Source: Martinezella tropici | GTDB taxonomy: Bacteria; Pseudomonadota; Alphaproteobacteria; Rhizobiales; Rhizobiaceae | Assembly (NCBI RefSeq): GCF_003287875.1 | Contig: NZ_QMKK01000037.1 | Span: 1 to 64,000 of the forward strand | DNA length: 64,000 nucleotides | Direction of reading: 5' to 3' | Shown here: positions 55,077-64,000 of the stretch, piece by piece | Layout of the letters: each line of letters opens with the position of its first letter | Position numbering within the stretch: the first letter of the stretch is position 1 | Notes under the pieces: generated by a model | The model's input: only the letters and a program-made list of their open reading frames with translations | Told to the model about the DNA's origin: nothing | The model's database searches: none | Program-made: the position numbers and the translations under genes

Positions 55077-55861
55077 AACTGCAGAAATTCTTCGCCTGGA
55101 TCGCGGTCGTCATCGGCGCCATCTATTTCATCGTTCCGCTGATCGGCACGCTGGAATTCTCGCTGCGCATGCGCCGCAATGCCTATAGTTTCGACGCCTA
55201 CGCATCGGTTTTTTCCGACGCAAACTTCCTCTATGCGTTCGGCTATTCCATGCTCATGGCGCTGCTGACCATCATCGTCGGCATGCTGCTCGTCGTCCCG
55301 ACTGCCTACTGGGTCCGGCTTCGCTTACCGCAACTGCGCCCGGTCGTCGAATTCATCACGCTGATGCCGCTGGTCATTCCCGCAATCGTCATCGTTTTCG
55401 GCTATCTGCGCCTTTATAATTCGTCGTCGATCCTGCCTTTGACAGGCTTCGAGCAGACGACAAACTTCCTTCTGGTCTGCTCCTATATTGTCTTGGCGCT
55501 TCCCTATATGTATCGTTCGGTCGATACGGCGATGCGCACGATCGATGTCGGCACCCTGACGGAAGCGGCGGAAAGCCTCGGCGCGAAGTGGACGACCATC
55601 ATGTTCCGCTGCATTTTTCCCAATGTCATGAGCGGCGTTCTATCCGGTGCCTTCATCACGCTGGCGATCGTGATGGGCGAATTCACGATGGCATCATTGC
55701 TCAACCGGCCGGCTTTCGGCCCTTACATGCAGCTCGTCGGAGCCAATCAGGCTTATCAGTCCTCGGCGCTCGCCATCATCGCACTTGCCGTCACCTGGCT
55801 CAGCATGGGCCTGCTGCAGCTCGTATCCCGCTTCTCAAAACTGGCTCCGGTTAAGGTGTAA
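55073..55861 (+). CDS. ABC transporter permease 2
   Basis: Second channel subunit, 262 aa, six membrane segments. EAA loop: TLTEAAESLGAKWTTIMFR then IFPNVMSGV. The ATG at 55073 overlaps the upstream stop; the longer frame from 54800 is a shadow of permease 1. The ATPase gene begins 11 bp later. Confidence 0.93.
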   Translation: MKLQKFFAWIAVVIGAIYFIVPLIGTLEFSLRMRRNAYSFDAYASVFSDANFLYAFGYSMLMALLTIIVGMLLVVPTAYWVRLRLPQLRPVVEFITLMPLVIPAIVIVFGYLRLYNSSSILPLTGFEQTTNFLLVCSYIVLALPYMYRSVDTAMRTIDVGTLTEAAESLGAKWTTIMFRCIFPNVMSGVLSGAFITLAIVMGEFTMASLLNRPAFGPYMQLVGANQAYQSSALAIIALAVTWLSMGLLQLVSRFSKLAPVKV

Positions 55862-55872
55862 GGCTTCTCACC

Positions 55873-56934
55873 ATGGCTTTTCTCGAACTCACCCACATCA
55901 AGAAATCATTCGGCGACGTGCACGTCGTCCACGATTTCAATATGCAAATCGAGAAGGGAGAATTCATCTCCTTCCTTGGACCGTCAGGCTGCGGCAAGAC
56001 GACCGTGCTGCGCATGATCGCTGGCTTCGAAACCCCGACCGCTGGCACCTTGACGATCAACGGCAAGGACCAGCGCCCGCTGAAGCCGAACCAACGCAAC
56101 ATCGGCATGGTCTTCCAGGCCTACGCGCTGTTCCCGAACATGACGGTGCACGACAACGTCGCCTTCGGCCTCAAGGTGGCCGGCATGTCGAAGCCTGACA
56201 TCGACAAGCGCGTCAAGGAGATGCTTGCTCTCATCAAGCTCGACCATCTCGCCAGCCGCTATCCCTATCAGATGTCCGGCGGCCAGCAGCAACGCGTGGC
56301 GCTTGCTCGCGCCATCGCCGTCAAGCCTCAAGTGCTTTTGCTTGACGAGCCGCTTTCGGCGCTCGACGCCAAGATCCGCATCTCGCTGCGTGAGGAAATC
56401 CGCGCGATCCAACAGCAGCTCGGCATTACCACCGTTTTCGTGACCCACGACCAGGAAGAAGCCCTGTCGATCTCCGATCGCATCGTCGTCATGAATGCCG
56501 GTCGCGCCGACCAGATCGGCACGCCTTTCGAGATCTACAACACGCCGGCAACCCGCTTCGTCGCCTCCTTCGTCGGTACGCTGAACCTGATCGAAGGCAA
56601 GGTCGTCGATCCCGACAGCAACCGCATCATGATCGGCGATCAGGGCGTGACCCTGAAGCAGTCGGTGACGGCCTACAAGCCGGGCGATACCGTATCGCTC
56701 GCCCTGCGTCCCGAAGCCGGTTCGCTGGCCGAATCGGCAAAGGGCGATACCGCGCTGACAGGCGAGGTTTCCTCCGCACACTTCCTGGGTTCGGTTATCC
56801 GCACCCGCATGAATGTCGCCGGTAACACGATTTCCTTCGATATGTTCAATAGTCCGGGCATGATGCCTCCGAGCGTTGGCGAGAAGGTGACGCTGCGCTT
56901 CGCCTCTTCCGATCTGCTCGTCATTCAGGATTGA
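55873..56934 (+). CDS. ABC transporter ATP-binding protein (PotA/FbpC type)
   Basis: ATPase that drives the importer, 353 aa. Walker A GPSGCGKTT (near 36), Q-loop FQAYALFPNM, signature MSGGQQQRVAL, Walker B LLLDEPLSALD, H-loop VTHDQEEAL. The C-terminal third (about 240-353) is a TOBE-type regulatory domain. Family members carry polyamines, iron, or phosphonates. A terminator follows, so the operon is binding protein-permease-permease-ATPase. Confidence 0.94.
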   Translation: MAFLELTHIKKSFGDVHVVHDFNMQIEKGEFISFLGPSGCGKTTVLRMIAGFETPTAGTLTINGKDQRPLKPNQRNIGMVFQAYALFPNMTVHDNVAFGLKVAGMSKPDIDKRVKEMLALIKLDHLASRYPYQMSGGQQQRVALARAIAVKPQVLLLDEPLSALDAKIRISLREEIRAIQQQLGITTVFVTHDQEEALSISDRIVVMNAGRADQIGTPFEIYNTPATRFVASFVGTLNLIEGKVVDPDSNRIMIGDQGVTLKQSVTAYKPGDTVSLALRPEAGSLAESAKGDTALTGEVSSAHFLGSVIRTRMNVAGNTISFDMFNSPGMMPPSVGEKVTLRFASSDLLVIQD

Positions 56935-56978
56935 GCACGCATCCGCGCTGCATGGAAACTTTGAAAAATTATTCGCAG

Positions 56979-57005
56979 ACGCCGGGTCAAAAGCCCGGCG
57001 TTTTT
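56979..57005 (+). terminator. Terminator of the ABC operon
   Basis: Stem acgccggg / cccggcgt with loop tcaaaag, then a T-run. Ends 36 bases before the FMN riboswitch. Confidence 0.9.
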
Positions 57006-57040
57006 CTTTGATTTTCATGAGGCAAAGCATCTATAGTCCG

Positions 57041-57183
57041 TGCGTTCTCAGGGCGGGGTGCAATTCCCCACCGGCGGTATGGGGAGTTTCCTCGAGCCCG
57101 CGAGCGCCTTCCGAACTTTCGGAAGGGTCAGCAGATCCGGTGAGATGCCGGAGCCGACGGTATAGTCCGGATGGAAGAGAGCA
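57041..57183 (+). promoter_or_regulatory. FMN riboswitch (RFN element)
   Basis: The RFN hallmarks appear in order: cagggcggggtgcaattccc near 57049, accggcggta, the ag-cccgcgagcg segment, a variable hairpin (gccttccgaactttcggaag), ggtcagcagatccggtgaga and ccgacggtatagtccggatg, closing with gagagca that pairs with the 5' tgcgttctc (P1). It senses FMN and should lower lumazine synthase expression when flavin is plentiful. Confidence 0.95.
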
Positions 57184-57184
57184 A

Positions 57185-57227
57185 GCAGGATCGCACCTCC
57201 TCTGCGCGAGAGGTGCCGCGATCTTGC
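57185..57227 (+). promoter_or_regulatory. Hairpin after the FMN aptamer, possible expression platform
   Basis: gcaggatcgc (57185-57194) pairs with gcgatcttgc (57218-57227), continuing as acctc with gaggt after a 3-base bulge. No T-run follows, so it is more likely part of a translational switch than an intrinsic terminator. Confidence 0.45.
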
Positions 57228-57263
57228 GTGTTCGCCCAAGGGATATTTGACAACAACCCTTGA

Positions 57264-57752
<489 letters not shown>

Positions 57753-57812
57753 GCCAGCATGGTGGAGGCGCGGTGAAGACCCGCCTCCATGTCCACAAGG
57801 GAGAAACGTCAG

Positions 57813-58163
57813 TTGACCGTCCTACGCATCATCCCAAACCTGCCCGCCGCCGATCCAGACACGGCACGCCTTTTCTATCATGACCTGCTCGGCCTCGACA
57901 TCGTCATGGACCATGGCTGGATCCTTACGTTTGCCTCCGAAGCCGCAACGGTGCCGCAGATCAGCATCGCCAGCGAAGGCGGCTCGGGAACGATCGTCCC
58001 CGATCTCTCGATCGAAGTCGACGATGTCGATGCGCTTTATCAGCGCGCCACCTCCATGGGCTTCGGCATATTGTATGACCTGACGGACGAGCCTTGGGGT
58101 GTCCGCCGCTTCTACGTCCGCGACCCCTTCGGCAAGGTGGTCAATATACTTTCACATCGCTAA
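57813..58163 (+). CDS. VOC family (glyoxalase-like) protein
   Basis: Small metal-dependent VOC fold, about 116 aa: IIPNLPAADPDTARLFYHDLLGLD at the start (seen as PAADPDTARLFY and LLGLDIV), VDDVDALYQRA and the closing VRDPFGKVVNILSH. Could be a lyase, dioxygenase or resistance protein. I took the TTG at 57813 because AGGGAG lies 9 bases before it; an ATG at 57789 is the alternative. It follows ribH by 60 bp, but no functional link is obvious. Confidence 0.82.
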   Translation: MTVLRIIPNLPAADPDTARLFYHDLLGLDIVMDHGWILTFASEAATVPQISIASEGGSGTIVPDLSIEVDDVDALYQRATSMGFGILYDLTDEPWGVRRFYVRDPFGKVVNILSHR

Positions 58164-58216
58164 GGCGGAGATGGCCGAGCCGCTTTGGCCCAAATGCGCT
58201 GGGCCTGCTCGAACCG

Positions 58217-58945
58217 TTACCGCAGATCCACGCTGAAGGTGATCCGCTCGGCTGACCACATCGACTCCGAATAGGTAATCGGCACGCCCTTCGCGTCCAC
58301 GTCTAACTTCCGTGTGATAAGCAGCGGCACGGATTTCGGCTGCCGCAGGAGCCGCGCCTCTTCCGCCGTCGGCATCCGCGCCTCGATTTCCGTCGATAGC
58401 CGCTCGTAGTCGGTGACACCGTAGCTGGCGAGCGCTGCCGAGATCGTCGGGTGCTGCAACCGGGCCTTATCGAAATCGGGAAAACGTTCGGCCGGATAAT
58501 AGGAATCGCCCAGTTCGACCGGAATGCCATCGGCCGTCATGATGCCGCGACGATGGATGACCGACGTATTCACCGCCAGTTTCAAATAGGCAGCGACGCG
58601 TTCTGCTGCCGGCACGATCTCATGAACGAGCAATTCTCCACCCGGCTCGAAACCTTGTTCGATCAGGTTCCTGGAAAACCGCGTTCGCTTGGACAGGGAA
58701 TAATCGAGCACGCCCTTATGAACGAATGTCCCCCGCCCCTGCTCGGCGCGCACCAACCCACGCTGTTCCAGATGCCCTAGCGCCTGGCGCACGGTAAAGC
58801 GGCTGACGCCGAAACGCTGCATCAGCTTCGGCTCGGTCGGCAATTTCTCTCCAGGAGCGAAAGTCCCGGCGGCGATATCGGCCGCCAGGATCTCGCCGAT
58901 CTGATGCCAGAGCGCGCTGCCGCCCTTCCGATCGATCGTCTCCAT
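58217..58945 (-). CDS. GntR family regulator with UTRA domain, PhnF-like
   Basis: N-terminal GntR wHTH (about 10-76; GEKLPTEPKLMQRFGVSRFTV in parts, LEQRGLVRAEQGRGTFV) and a C-terminal UTRA ligand domain (about 95-240; YYPAERFPDF, ITYSESMW). The general pattern resembles PhnF, the phosphonate-operon regulator, but no phn genes are visible here, so the name is only a similarity. It is 1 bp from the methyltransferase gene, which is upstream and co-transcribed. Confidence 0.85.
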   Translation of the reverse strand: METIDRKGGSALWHQIGEILAADIAAGTFAPGEKLPTEPKLMQRFGVSRFTVRQALGHLEQRGLVRAEQGRGTFVHKGVLDYSLSKRTRFSRNLIEQGFEPGGELLVHEIVPAAERVAAYLKLAVNTSVIHRRGIMTADGIPVELGDSYYPAERFPDFDKARLQHPTISAALASYGVTDYERLSTEIEARMPTAEEARLLRQPKSVPLLITRKLDVDAKGVPITYSESMWSAERITFSVDLR

Positions 58946-58946
58946 G

Positions 58947-59633
58947 TCAGACGCGCTTCTCGAGCCGGAATAAAAGCTTGTATTCAGCCGGATAGCTCAA
59001 CGCGTCGAGAATGCTCGGATAATATTTCCGGTCTTTCGATGCATGCACGAAGCCGTCATAACCGAAACGCTTGACGGATACGTCGAAGCCAGCTGCAACG
59101 AAGGTATCGATATAGTCCTGCGGGGACCGATCCTGCATCGGCGCATTGCTGTTGTTGCCGATCAGTTCGAGCCATTTCGGCCAGAGCGGCATTTCATTAT
59201 GGCAGCCGGTCACAGCGTAGTAGACGCCGCCATTCCGCATGACCTGGAACATCTGTTCGGCATGCTGTCTCAGCTCCGGCAGCAGATAGATCACCTCATA
59301 GCTGAAAGCGATATCGAAGCTATCGACAAAGGGCGACAGGTCGGTCGTCACATGAAACTGCAGCGGCATATTGCCGACAGCGGCAACGGCCGCAGCCACC
59401 GACTCCGAAGCGATATCGATGCCGACACCGCGCCGGAACGGCCGCATCGCATGAAGCAACCGCAGAAAGCCGCCGCGGTTGCAGCCGAAATCCAGGACGG
59501 TCTTGGAGGAGAAATCCCGCTCCGGCACCGTCTCGATGAAATGCCGCCAATAGGGGCTATGCGATTCCGCCATTTTCATATCGCCCTGCGGATCCTTGTG
59601 CCAGGTGGCGTAAGTCGTTGCTGCGTTTGCCAT
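58947..59633 (-). CDS. Class I SAM-dependent methyltransferase
   Basis: 228-residue protein with VLDFGCNRGGFLRLLHA (motif I), GVGIDIASESVAAA and a later SYEVIYLLPEL. Substrate is unknown; the N-terminus (YATWHKDPQGDMKMAES) and C-terminal part are not family-specific to me. It precedes the GntR gene with 1-bp spacing, so its substrate may relate to the regulator's ligand. Confidence 0.82.
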   Translation of the reverse strand: MANAATTYATWHKDPQGDMKMAESHSPYWRHFIETVPERDFSSKTVLDFGCNRGGFLRLLHAMRPFRRGVGIDIASESVAAAVAAVGNMPLQFHVTTDLSPFVDSFDIAFSYEVIYLLPELRQHAEQMFQVMRNGGVYYAVTGCHNEMPLWPKWLELIGNNSNAPMQDRSPQDYIDTFVAAGFDVSVKRFGYDGFVHASKDRKYYPSILDALSYPAEYKLLFRLEKRV

Positions 59634-59751
59634 GATGTGCTCGCTGTTGGAGTGGACTGAGCTTGAGATAGCGCAGCCTCATGACAGCCACATGAATTCG
59701 TCCGGACGACTGGAAGTATTTATTCAGCGCTTCATGCCAATCGATATCCTC

Positions 59752-60147
59752 CTAATGCGAGCAATCCACCATCCATTGCACGCCGAACCGATCCGTCAGC
59801 TTGCCGTAATAGCTACCCCATGGCTGGACGGCGAGCCGTGTCGTCACGTTGCCGCCTTCAGCCAATCGGGCAAAAATCCTGTCGGTGCTGCCGCGATCAT
59901 CCATGAGAAGGATGTGGGCAGACCCGCGCATCGGCTCGGCGTCGTGATTGTCGGAGGCGAAGAACAGCAGGCCCGGTCCCTCGAAGCTCGCATGCATCAC
60001 CCTGCCCCGCATTGCATCGTCAGCAAGCGGAACTCCATTCGCACCGTGCCGCACCAGCAGCGTGACTTGGCCAAGTCCGCAGGCAGAGTAGAAGGCAAGC
60101 GCTTCCTCGCAATGCGTCGTGAAAAACAGATAATTGGCGAGTTGCAT
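59752..60147 (-). CDS. VOC family protein, PhnB/glyoxalase-like
   Basis: 131-residue VOC domain of the PhnB-like (3-demethylubiquinone-9 methyltransferase-like fold) group: LFFTTHCEEALAFYSACGLG, VMHASFEGPGLLFFASD and the closing WGSYYGKLTDRFGVQWMVD. Despite older names these proteins are not methyltransferases. Function unknown; single gene. Confidence 0.85.
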   Translation of the reverse strand: MQLANYLFFTTHCEEALAFYSACGLGQVTLLVRHGANGVPLADDAMRGRVMHASFEGPGLLFFASDNHDAEPMRGSAHILLMDDRGSTDRIFARLAEGGNVTTRLAVQPWGSYYGKLTDRFGVQWMVDCSH

Positions 60148-60245
60148 GTCTTGCCTTCCTTTGGTTCAGATCAAAGACGATTCCCGTACCGGTCCGTCAT
60201 CGATGCAAAGCTGCCGTGAAAGACGGCAGTAAACATCCAGATCGC

Positions 60246-60671
60246 TTAGGCGACTGCAGCACCTTGAATAGCGCCGAGCAGTTCCGCATTGCTATAGCTC
60301 TGCCCGGCAATGCCCCAGGCTCCCTCCGGCGCATAAACTATGTTCGACCAGATGTGCTCACGCTTGATCCGCCCTTCGGCTGCTTGTTCGACGACATCGG
60401 TAGCCTTTTCGATGAAAGCGCGCTTGGCTTCAGCCGTCGCGAGAGCGATCTCGGGTAGTTTGAGCTCAATGAAGGCAGCAGGAACCGGCCTTCCTGCTGC
60501 CAGTACGCGTTCGACGGGAAGCACATTGATCGTGCCGATGACATTTGCCGTCATGAACGCATTCTCGGTCAAGCCGGCAACATCGAGGACTGCATCCGTC
60601 AATCCGGCAAAAGCTTGCGCCTGCGCCTCAGACGAAAGCAGCCCTTCGGGGACGGTGAGCGTAATGGGCAT
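60246..60671 (-). CDS. Tautomerase family protein
   Basis: 141-residue protein that starts with Met-Pro (PITLTVPEG); Pro after Met removal is the catalytic base of 4-oxalocrotonate tautomerase-type enzymes. Length is about twice that of the short subunits, so it may be a fused two-repeat form. It diverges from the TetR gene; a shared control region suggests the TetR protein regulates it. Confidence 0.82.
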   Translation of the reverse strand: MPITLTVPEGLLSSEAQAQAFAGLTDAVLDVAGLTENAFMTANVIGTINVLPVERVLAAGRPVPAAFIELKLPEIALATAEAKRAFIEKATDVVEQAAEGRIKREHIWSNIVYAPEGAWGIAGQSYSNAELLGAIQGAAVA

Positions 60672-60715
60672 GAAACATCTCCTTGTTGGACCTGTCGCGG
60701 CAATTGATATATACC

Positions 60716-60778
60716 GATCACTCTTTAACGATACATATAGATCACTCTCTATGCAAGCAATAAAGAGAGATCGCTCTC
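60716..60778. promoter_or_regulatory. Repeats in the tautomerase-tetR divergent region
   Basis: Two copies of GATCACTCT (60716 and 60740, 24 bp apart) and an inverted GAGAG-ATCG-CTCTC (60765-60778) are closely related sites. The second is inside ATAGA-TCACTC-TCTAT. This fits a TetR operator set controlling both genes. Confidence 0.6.
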
Positions 60779-60791
60779 AATGGAGGCCGCA

Positions 60792-61397
60792 ATGCGCTAT
60801 AGCGCCGAACATAAACAGGAAACCCGGACACGGGTCGTCACTGCTGCGGGACAGGTGTTTCGAAGGGAAGGTTACGGCGGCGCGGGCATCGATGCTCTGA
60901 CCAAGGCGGCCGGCGTTACCAACGGCGCCTTCTACGGACACTTCAAGTCCAAGAGCGAAGCGTTTCGCACAGCCGTCGTCGAGGGCTTGGAAGAATTGCG
61001 CCAGGGAATCCTGACGCTCAGGGAAAGCCAGCCGAAAGACTGGCTCAAGGCGCTCGCCAGCTTCTACCTCGGCTACAAGCGGACCTGCGATCTCAGTGAC
61101 AGTTGCACGCTGCCAAGCCTTTCGCCCGACGTCATGCGCGCCGACGAGGAAACGCGCGACGCCTATACGGCGGAATTGAGAAAACTGATCGCGGATGTCG
61201 CCGCCGGTTTGCCGGAAAGCACGAGCTCTGCCGAATTAACGACGGAGGATCGTGCGATCCTTCTCCTCGCAACGCTCAGCGGCGGCGTCACCATTGCCCG
61301 CGCAGTCTCCGATCCCGCCCTTTCCAGCCATATTGGCCAAGTCATAGAACGGGCTGCATTGGTAATAGGCAATCCCTCAAAGCCGCACGGCGGATAA
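60792..61397 (+). CDS. TetR/AcrR family transcriptional regulator
   Basis: 201-residue repressor with an N-terminal HTH (about 8-55; VVTAAGQVFRREGYGGAGID and GVTNGAFYGHFKSKSE) and a helical ligand domain. The ATG at 60792 has GGAGG five bases before it; the ATG at 60780 is less well placed. TNGAFYGHF is typical of the group that responds to small lipophilic or aldehyde ligands. It likely represses itself and the divergent tautomerase gene. Confidence 0.9.
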   Translation: MRYSAEHKQETRTRVVTAAGQVFRREGYGGAGIDALTKAAGVTNGAFYGHFKSKSEAFRTAVVEGLEELRQGILTLRESQPKDWLKALASFYLGYKRTCDLSDSCTLPSLSPDVMRADEETRDAYTAELRKLIADVAAGLPESTSSAELTTEDRAILLLATLSGGVTIARAVSDPALSSHIGQVIERAALVIGNPSKPHGG

Positions 61398-61466
61398 CCG
61401 ATCGCAACATGCATGCGGCAGGAGGCAACTGAGACAAAGCTTGCCGCCTCGCCTCGGCGGGACCGT

Positions 61467-62471
<1,005 letters not shown>

Positions 62472-62483
62472 AGTCTCTTGTCC

Positions 62484-63548
62484 TTATAGATAAACGGGCT
62501 TGCCGGTACGCACGCTCTCATCGGCGGCAAGGCATATGCGCAGCGATTGAACGGCATCTGCCATATGGCGATTGAGGTCGAGATCCTCGCGGATGGCCTT
62601 CAGCATGAAGGCCTGTTCGAAGTCGCAAAGCTCCTGATGCCCTGGTTCGCCATCCATATGAAGATCCTGATCCGGCCGGATGAACTGGCCGTTCGGGCCT
62701 GTCTCGGCGCTATGCAGCCGGATGACGGATGTCTTCGTATGCATGTCGATATCATCGGACTTGGCATTCTGATCCATGACGATCGAGACCGAGCCGTTCG
62801 GCGACATCACGTCCTTTACGAAGAAAGCCGTCTCCGAAATCATCGGCCCCCAGGCAGCCTCGTACCAGCCGACGGAACCGTCTTCGAAGATCACCTGCAG
62901 ATGGCCGTAATTATACATGTCCGGCTTGATCTCCTGCGTCAGCCGCAGGCCCATGCCTCGTACCTCGACGGGCTTGGCATCGGTGATCTGGCACATGACG
63001 TCAACATAATGCACGCCGCAATCGACGACCGGTGAGGTCGTGCGCATCAGCGCTTTGTGCGTCTCCCAGGTCGGGCCGCTCGATTGCTGATTAAGGTTCA
63101 TGCGGAAGACATAGGGACCGCCGAGCTTGCGCGCTTCGGCGATCAGCCGCATCCACGAGGGATGGTGACGCAGGATATAGCCGATCGCCAGCTTCTTCCC
63201 GGCCTTCTTCGCAGCCGCAACGACGCGCTCGGCATCTTCGACTGTCGTTGCCAACGGTTTCTCGACGAAGACATGGCAGCCCGCTTCGAAGGCCATGACG
63301 GCAAAATCGGCGTGACTGTCGGAATAGGTATTGATGGAGCAAAGATCCGGCTTCAACTCCTTCAATGCCGCCTCGAAATCCGGATGGATCGTATATCCCC
63401 GCAACGCCTCGGGCAGTTCCGGCTTTGAGCGGTTGACGAGACCGACAATCTCGAAGCCGGGATTATTATGATAGGCCAGCGCATGGCTGCGACCCATATT
63501 GCCAAGGCCGGCAACGAGAACGCGGATCGGCTTTTCGGATGGGCTCAC
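62484..63548 (-). CDS. Gfo/Idh/MocA family NAD(P)-dependent oxidoreductase
   Basis: Sugar or inositol dehydrogenase family protein of 354 aa. N-terminal Rossmann motif VAGLGNMGRSHALAY, the signature CHVFVEKPLATT (Lys catalytic) and a C-terminal domain with VVDCGVHYVDVM. The start is the GTG at 63548, which overlaps the permease stop (GTGA) and has GGAG upstream; a longer frame exists but overlaps the permease. It should oxidise the compound brought in by the flanking ABC transporter. Confidence 0.92.
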   Translation of the reverse strand: MSPSEKPIRVLVAGLGNMGRSHALAYHNNPGFEIVGLVNRSKPELPEALRGYTIHPDFEAALKELKPDLCSINTYSDSHADFAVMAFEAGCHVFVEKPLATTVEDAERVVAAAKKAGKKLAIGYILRHHPSWMRLIAEARKLGGPYVFRMNLNQQSSGPTWETHKALMRTTSPVVDCGVHYVDVMCQITDAKPVEVRGMGLRLTQEIKPDMYNYGHLQVIFEDGSVGWYEAAWGPMISETAFFVKDVMSPNGSVSIVMDQNAKSDDIDMHTKTSVIRLHSAETGPNGQFIRPDQDLHMDGEPGHQELCDFEQAFMLKAIREDLDLNRHMADAVQSLRICLAADESVRTGKPVYL

Positions 63549-64000
63549 TTGACTGCTCCGGAGGTAATGCCGCGAATGAGTTGACGCGAAAAGATGACGT
63601 AGAGGATGAGGATTGGCAGGATGGCGAGCGTCAGCGCTGCCAGCACCGCATTCCAGTTGGTCACGAACTGGCCGATGAAAATCTGCGATCCGAGGGTCAC
63701 GGTTTTGGTCGCTTCGCTCGGCGCCAGGATCAACGGGAACCAAAGATCGTTCCAGATCGGGATCATGGTAAAGACGGCAACTGTCGCCATGGCCGGACGC
63801 ACCAACGGCAGAACGAGACGGAAGAAGATCGCATATTCGCTAAGGCCATCGATACGGCCGGCATTCTTCAGGTCGTCGGAAACCGTCCGCATGAACTCGG
63901 ACAAAATGAAGATCGCGAGCGGCAGACCCTGCGCCGTATAGACGAGGATGAGTGCCGTCAGCGTGTTGACGAGACCGGCGGCGACCATGCCCTGCAGGAT
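63545..64000 (-). CDS. Carbohydrate ABC transporter permease (MalG-like), partial
   Basis: The gene runs off the window at 64000; the visible 151 codons are its C-terminal part. The EAA loop KNAGRIDGLSEYAIFFRL followed by VLPLVRPA marks a CUT1 permease, and the end FSRQLIRGITSGAVK is typical of the MalG half. It forms one operon with the Gfo/Idh/MocA gene (GTGA overlap) and the ATPase. Confidence 0.92.
   Translation of the reverse strand: MLQGMVAAGLVNTLTALILVYTAQGLPLAIFILSEFMRTVSDDLKNAGRIDGLSEYAIFFRLVLPLVRPAMATVAVFTMIPIWNDLWFPLILAPSEATKTVTLGSQIFIGQFVTNWNAVLAALTLAILPILILYVIFSRQLIRGITSGAVK

Overview
The window looks like chromosomal DNA of a Rhizobium/Agrobacterium-type alphaproteobacterium (Rhizobiales). 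The sequence supports this through a complete division and cell-wall (dcw) cluster with alphaproteobacterial gene order and protein style, a bacterial class A RNase P RNA, a pyrophosphate-dependent phosphofructokinase, betaine-lipid genes btaA/btaB, a type II lumazine synthase (RibH2-like) behind an FMN riboswitch, and high-GC codon use throughout. Species cannot be fixed from the sequence alone. I saw no tRNA, 16S/23S rRNA, CRISPR array or prophage.

Region 1 (1-1560) is an IS1182-family insertion sequence with both 17-bp inverted repeats and hairpin terminators just inside each end. It abuts the 3' end of the dcw cluster. Region 2 (1601-15731, all minus strand) reads mraZ-rsmH-ftsL-ftsI-murE-murF-mraY-murD-ftsW-(possible micro-ORF)-murG-murC-murB, with many 1-4 bp overlaps. 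It makes lipid II and the divisome parts that use it. Upstream of mraZ lie four TGGGN repeats at exact 10-bp spacing (MraZ operator) and then rnpB.

Region 3 (16600-35900) is mostly housekeeping: a DAO-type oxidase, a striking set of peptidoglycan-active enzymes (two SLT transglycosylases, an AmiD-like amidase, a GH25 muramidase lipoprotein, an MltB-type transglycosylase), a TerB-DnaJ protein, pfp, a LysE exporter preceded by a 5 x 20-bp array of small palindromes, btaAB, metF with an ArsR-methyltransferase fusion regulator, ettA and an RNase T2. A 25-residue membrane peptide gene is also present.

Region 4 (36000-44250) holds a lipase-like hydrolase, a DMT transporter, a CoA-transferase and a frameshifted ThDP enzyme, then RidA, a TIGR01244 protein, an aldose-epimerase-like protein and an L,D-transpeptidase. 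Region 5 (44319-56934) looks like a nitrogen-compound module: Fe-dependent alcohol dehydrogenase, aldehyde dehydrogenase, a glutamine-synthetase-like ligase lacking the ammonium-site Glu, an APC permease and an N-formylglutamate amidohydrolase-like enzyme. Across from it are an RpiR regulator and a complete ABC importer. The set fits glutamylation and oxidation of an amino alcohol or amine. An Xre-PIN toxin-antitoxin pair sits in the middle of this run.

Region 6 (57000-64000) holds the FMN riboswitch with ribH, two VOC proteins, a GntR (PhnF-like) regulator with a methyltransferase, a TetR-tautomerase divergent pair, and the end of a sugar/polyol ABC transporter operon (ATPase, Gfo/Idh/MocA dehydrogenase, partial permease).
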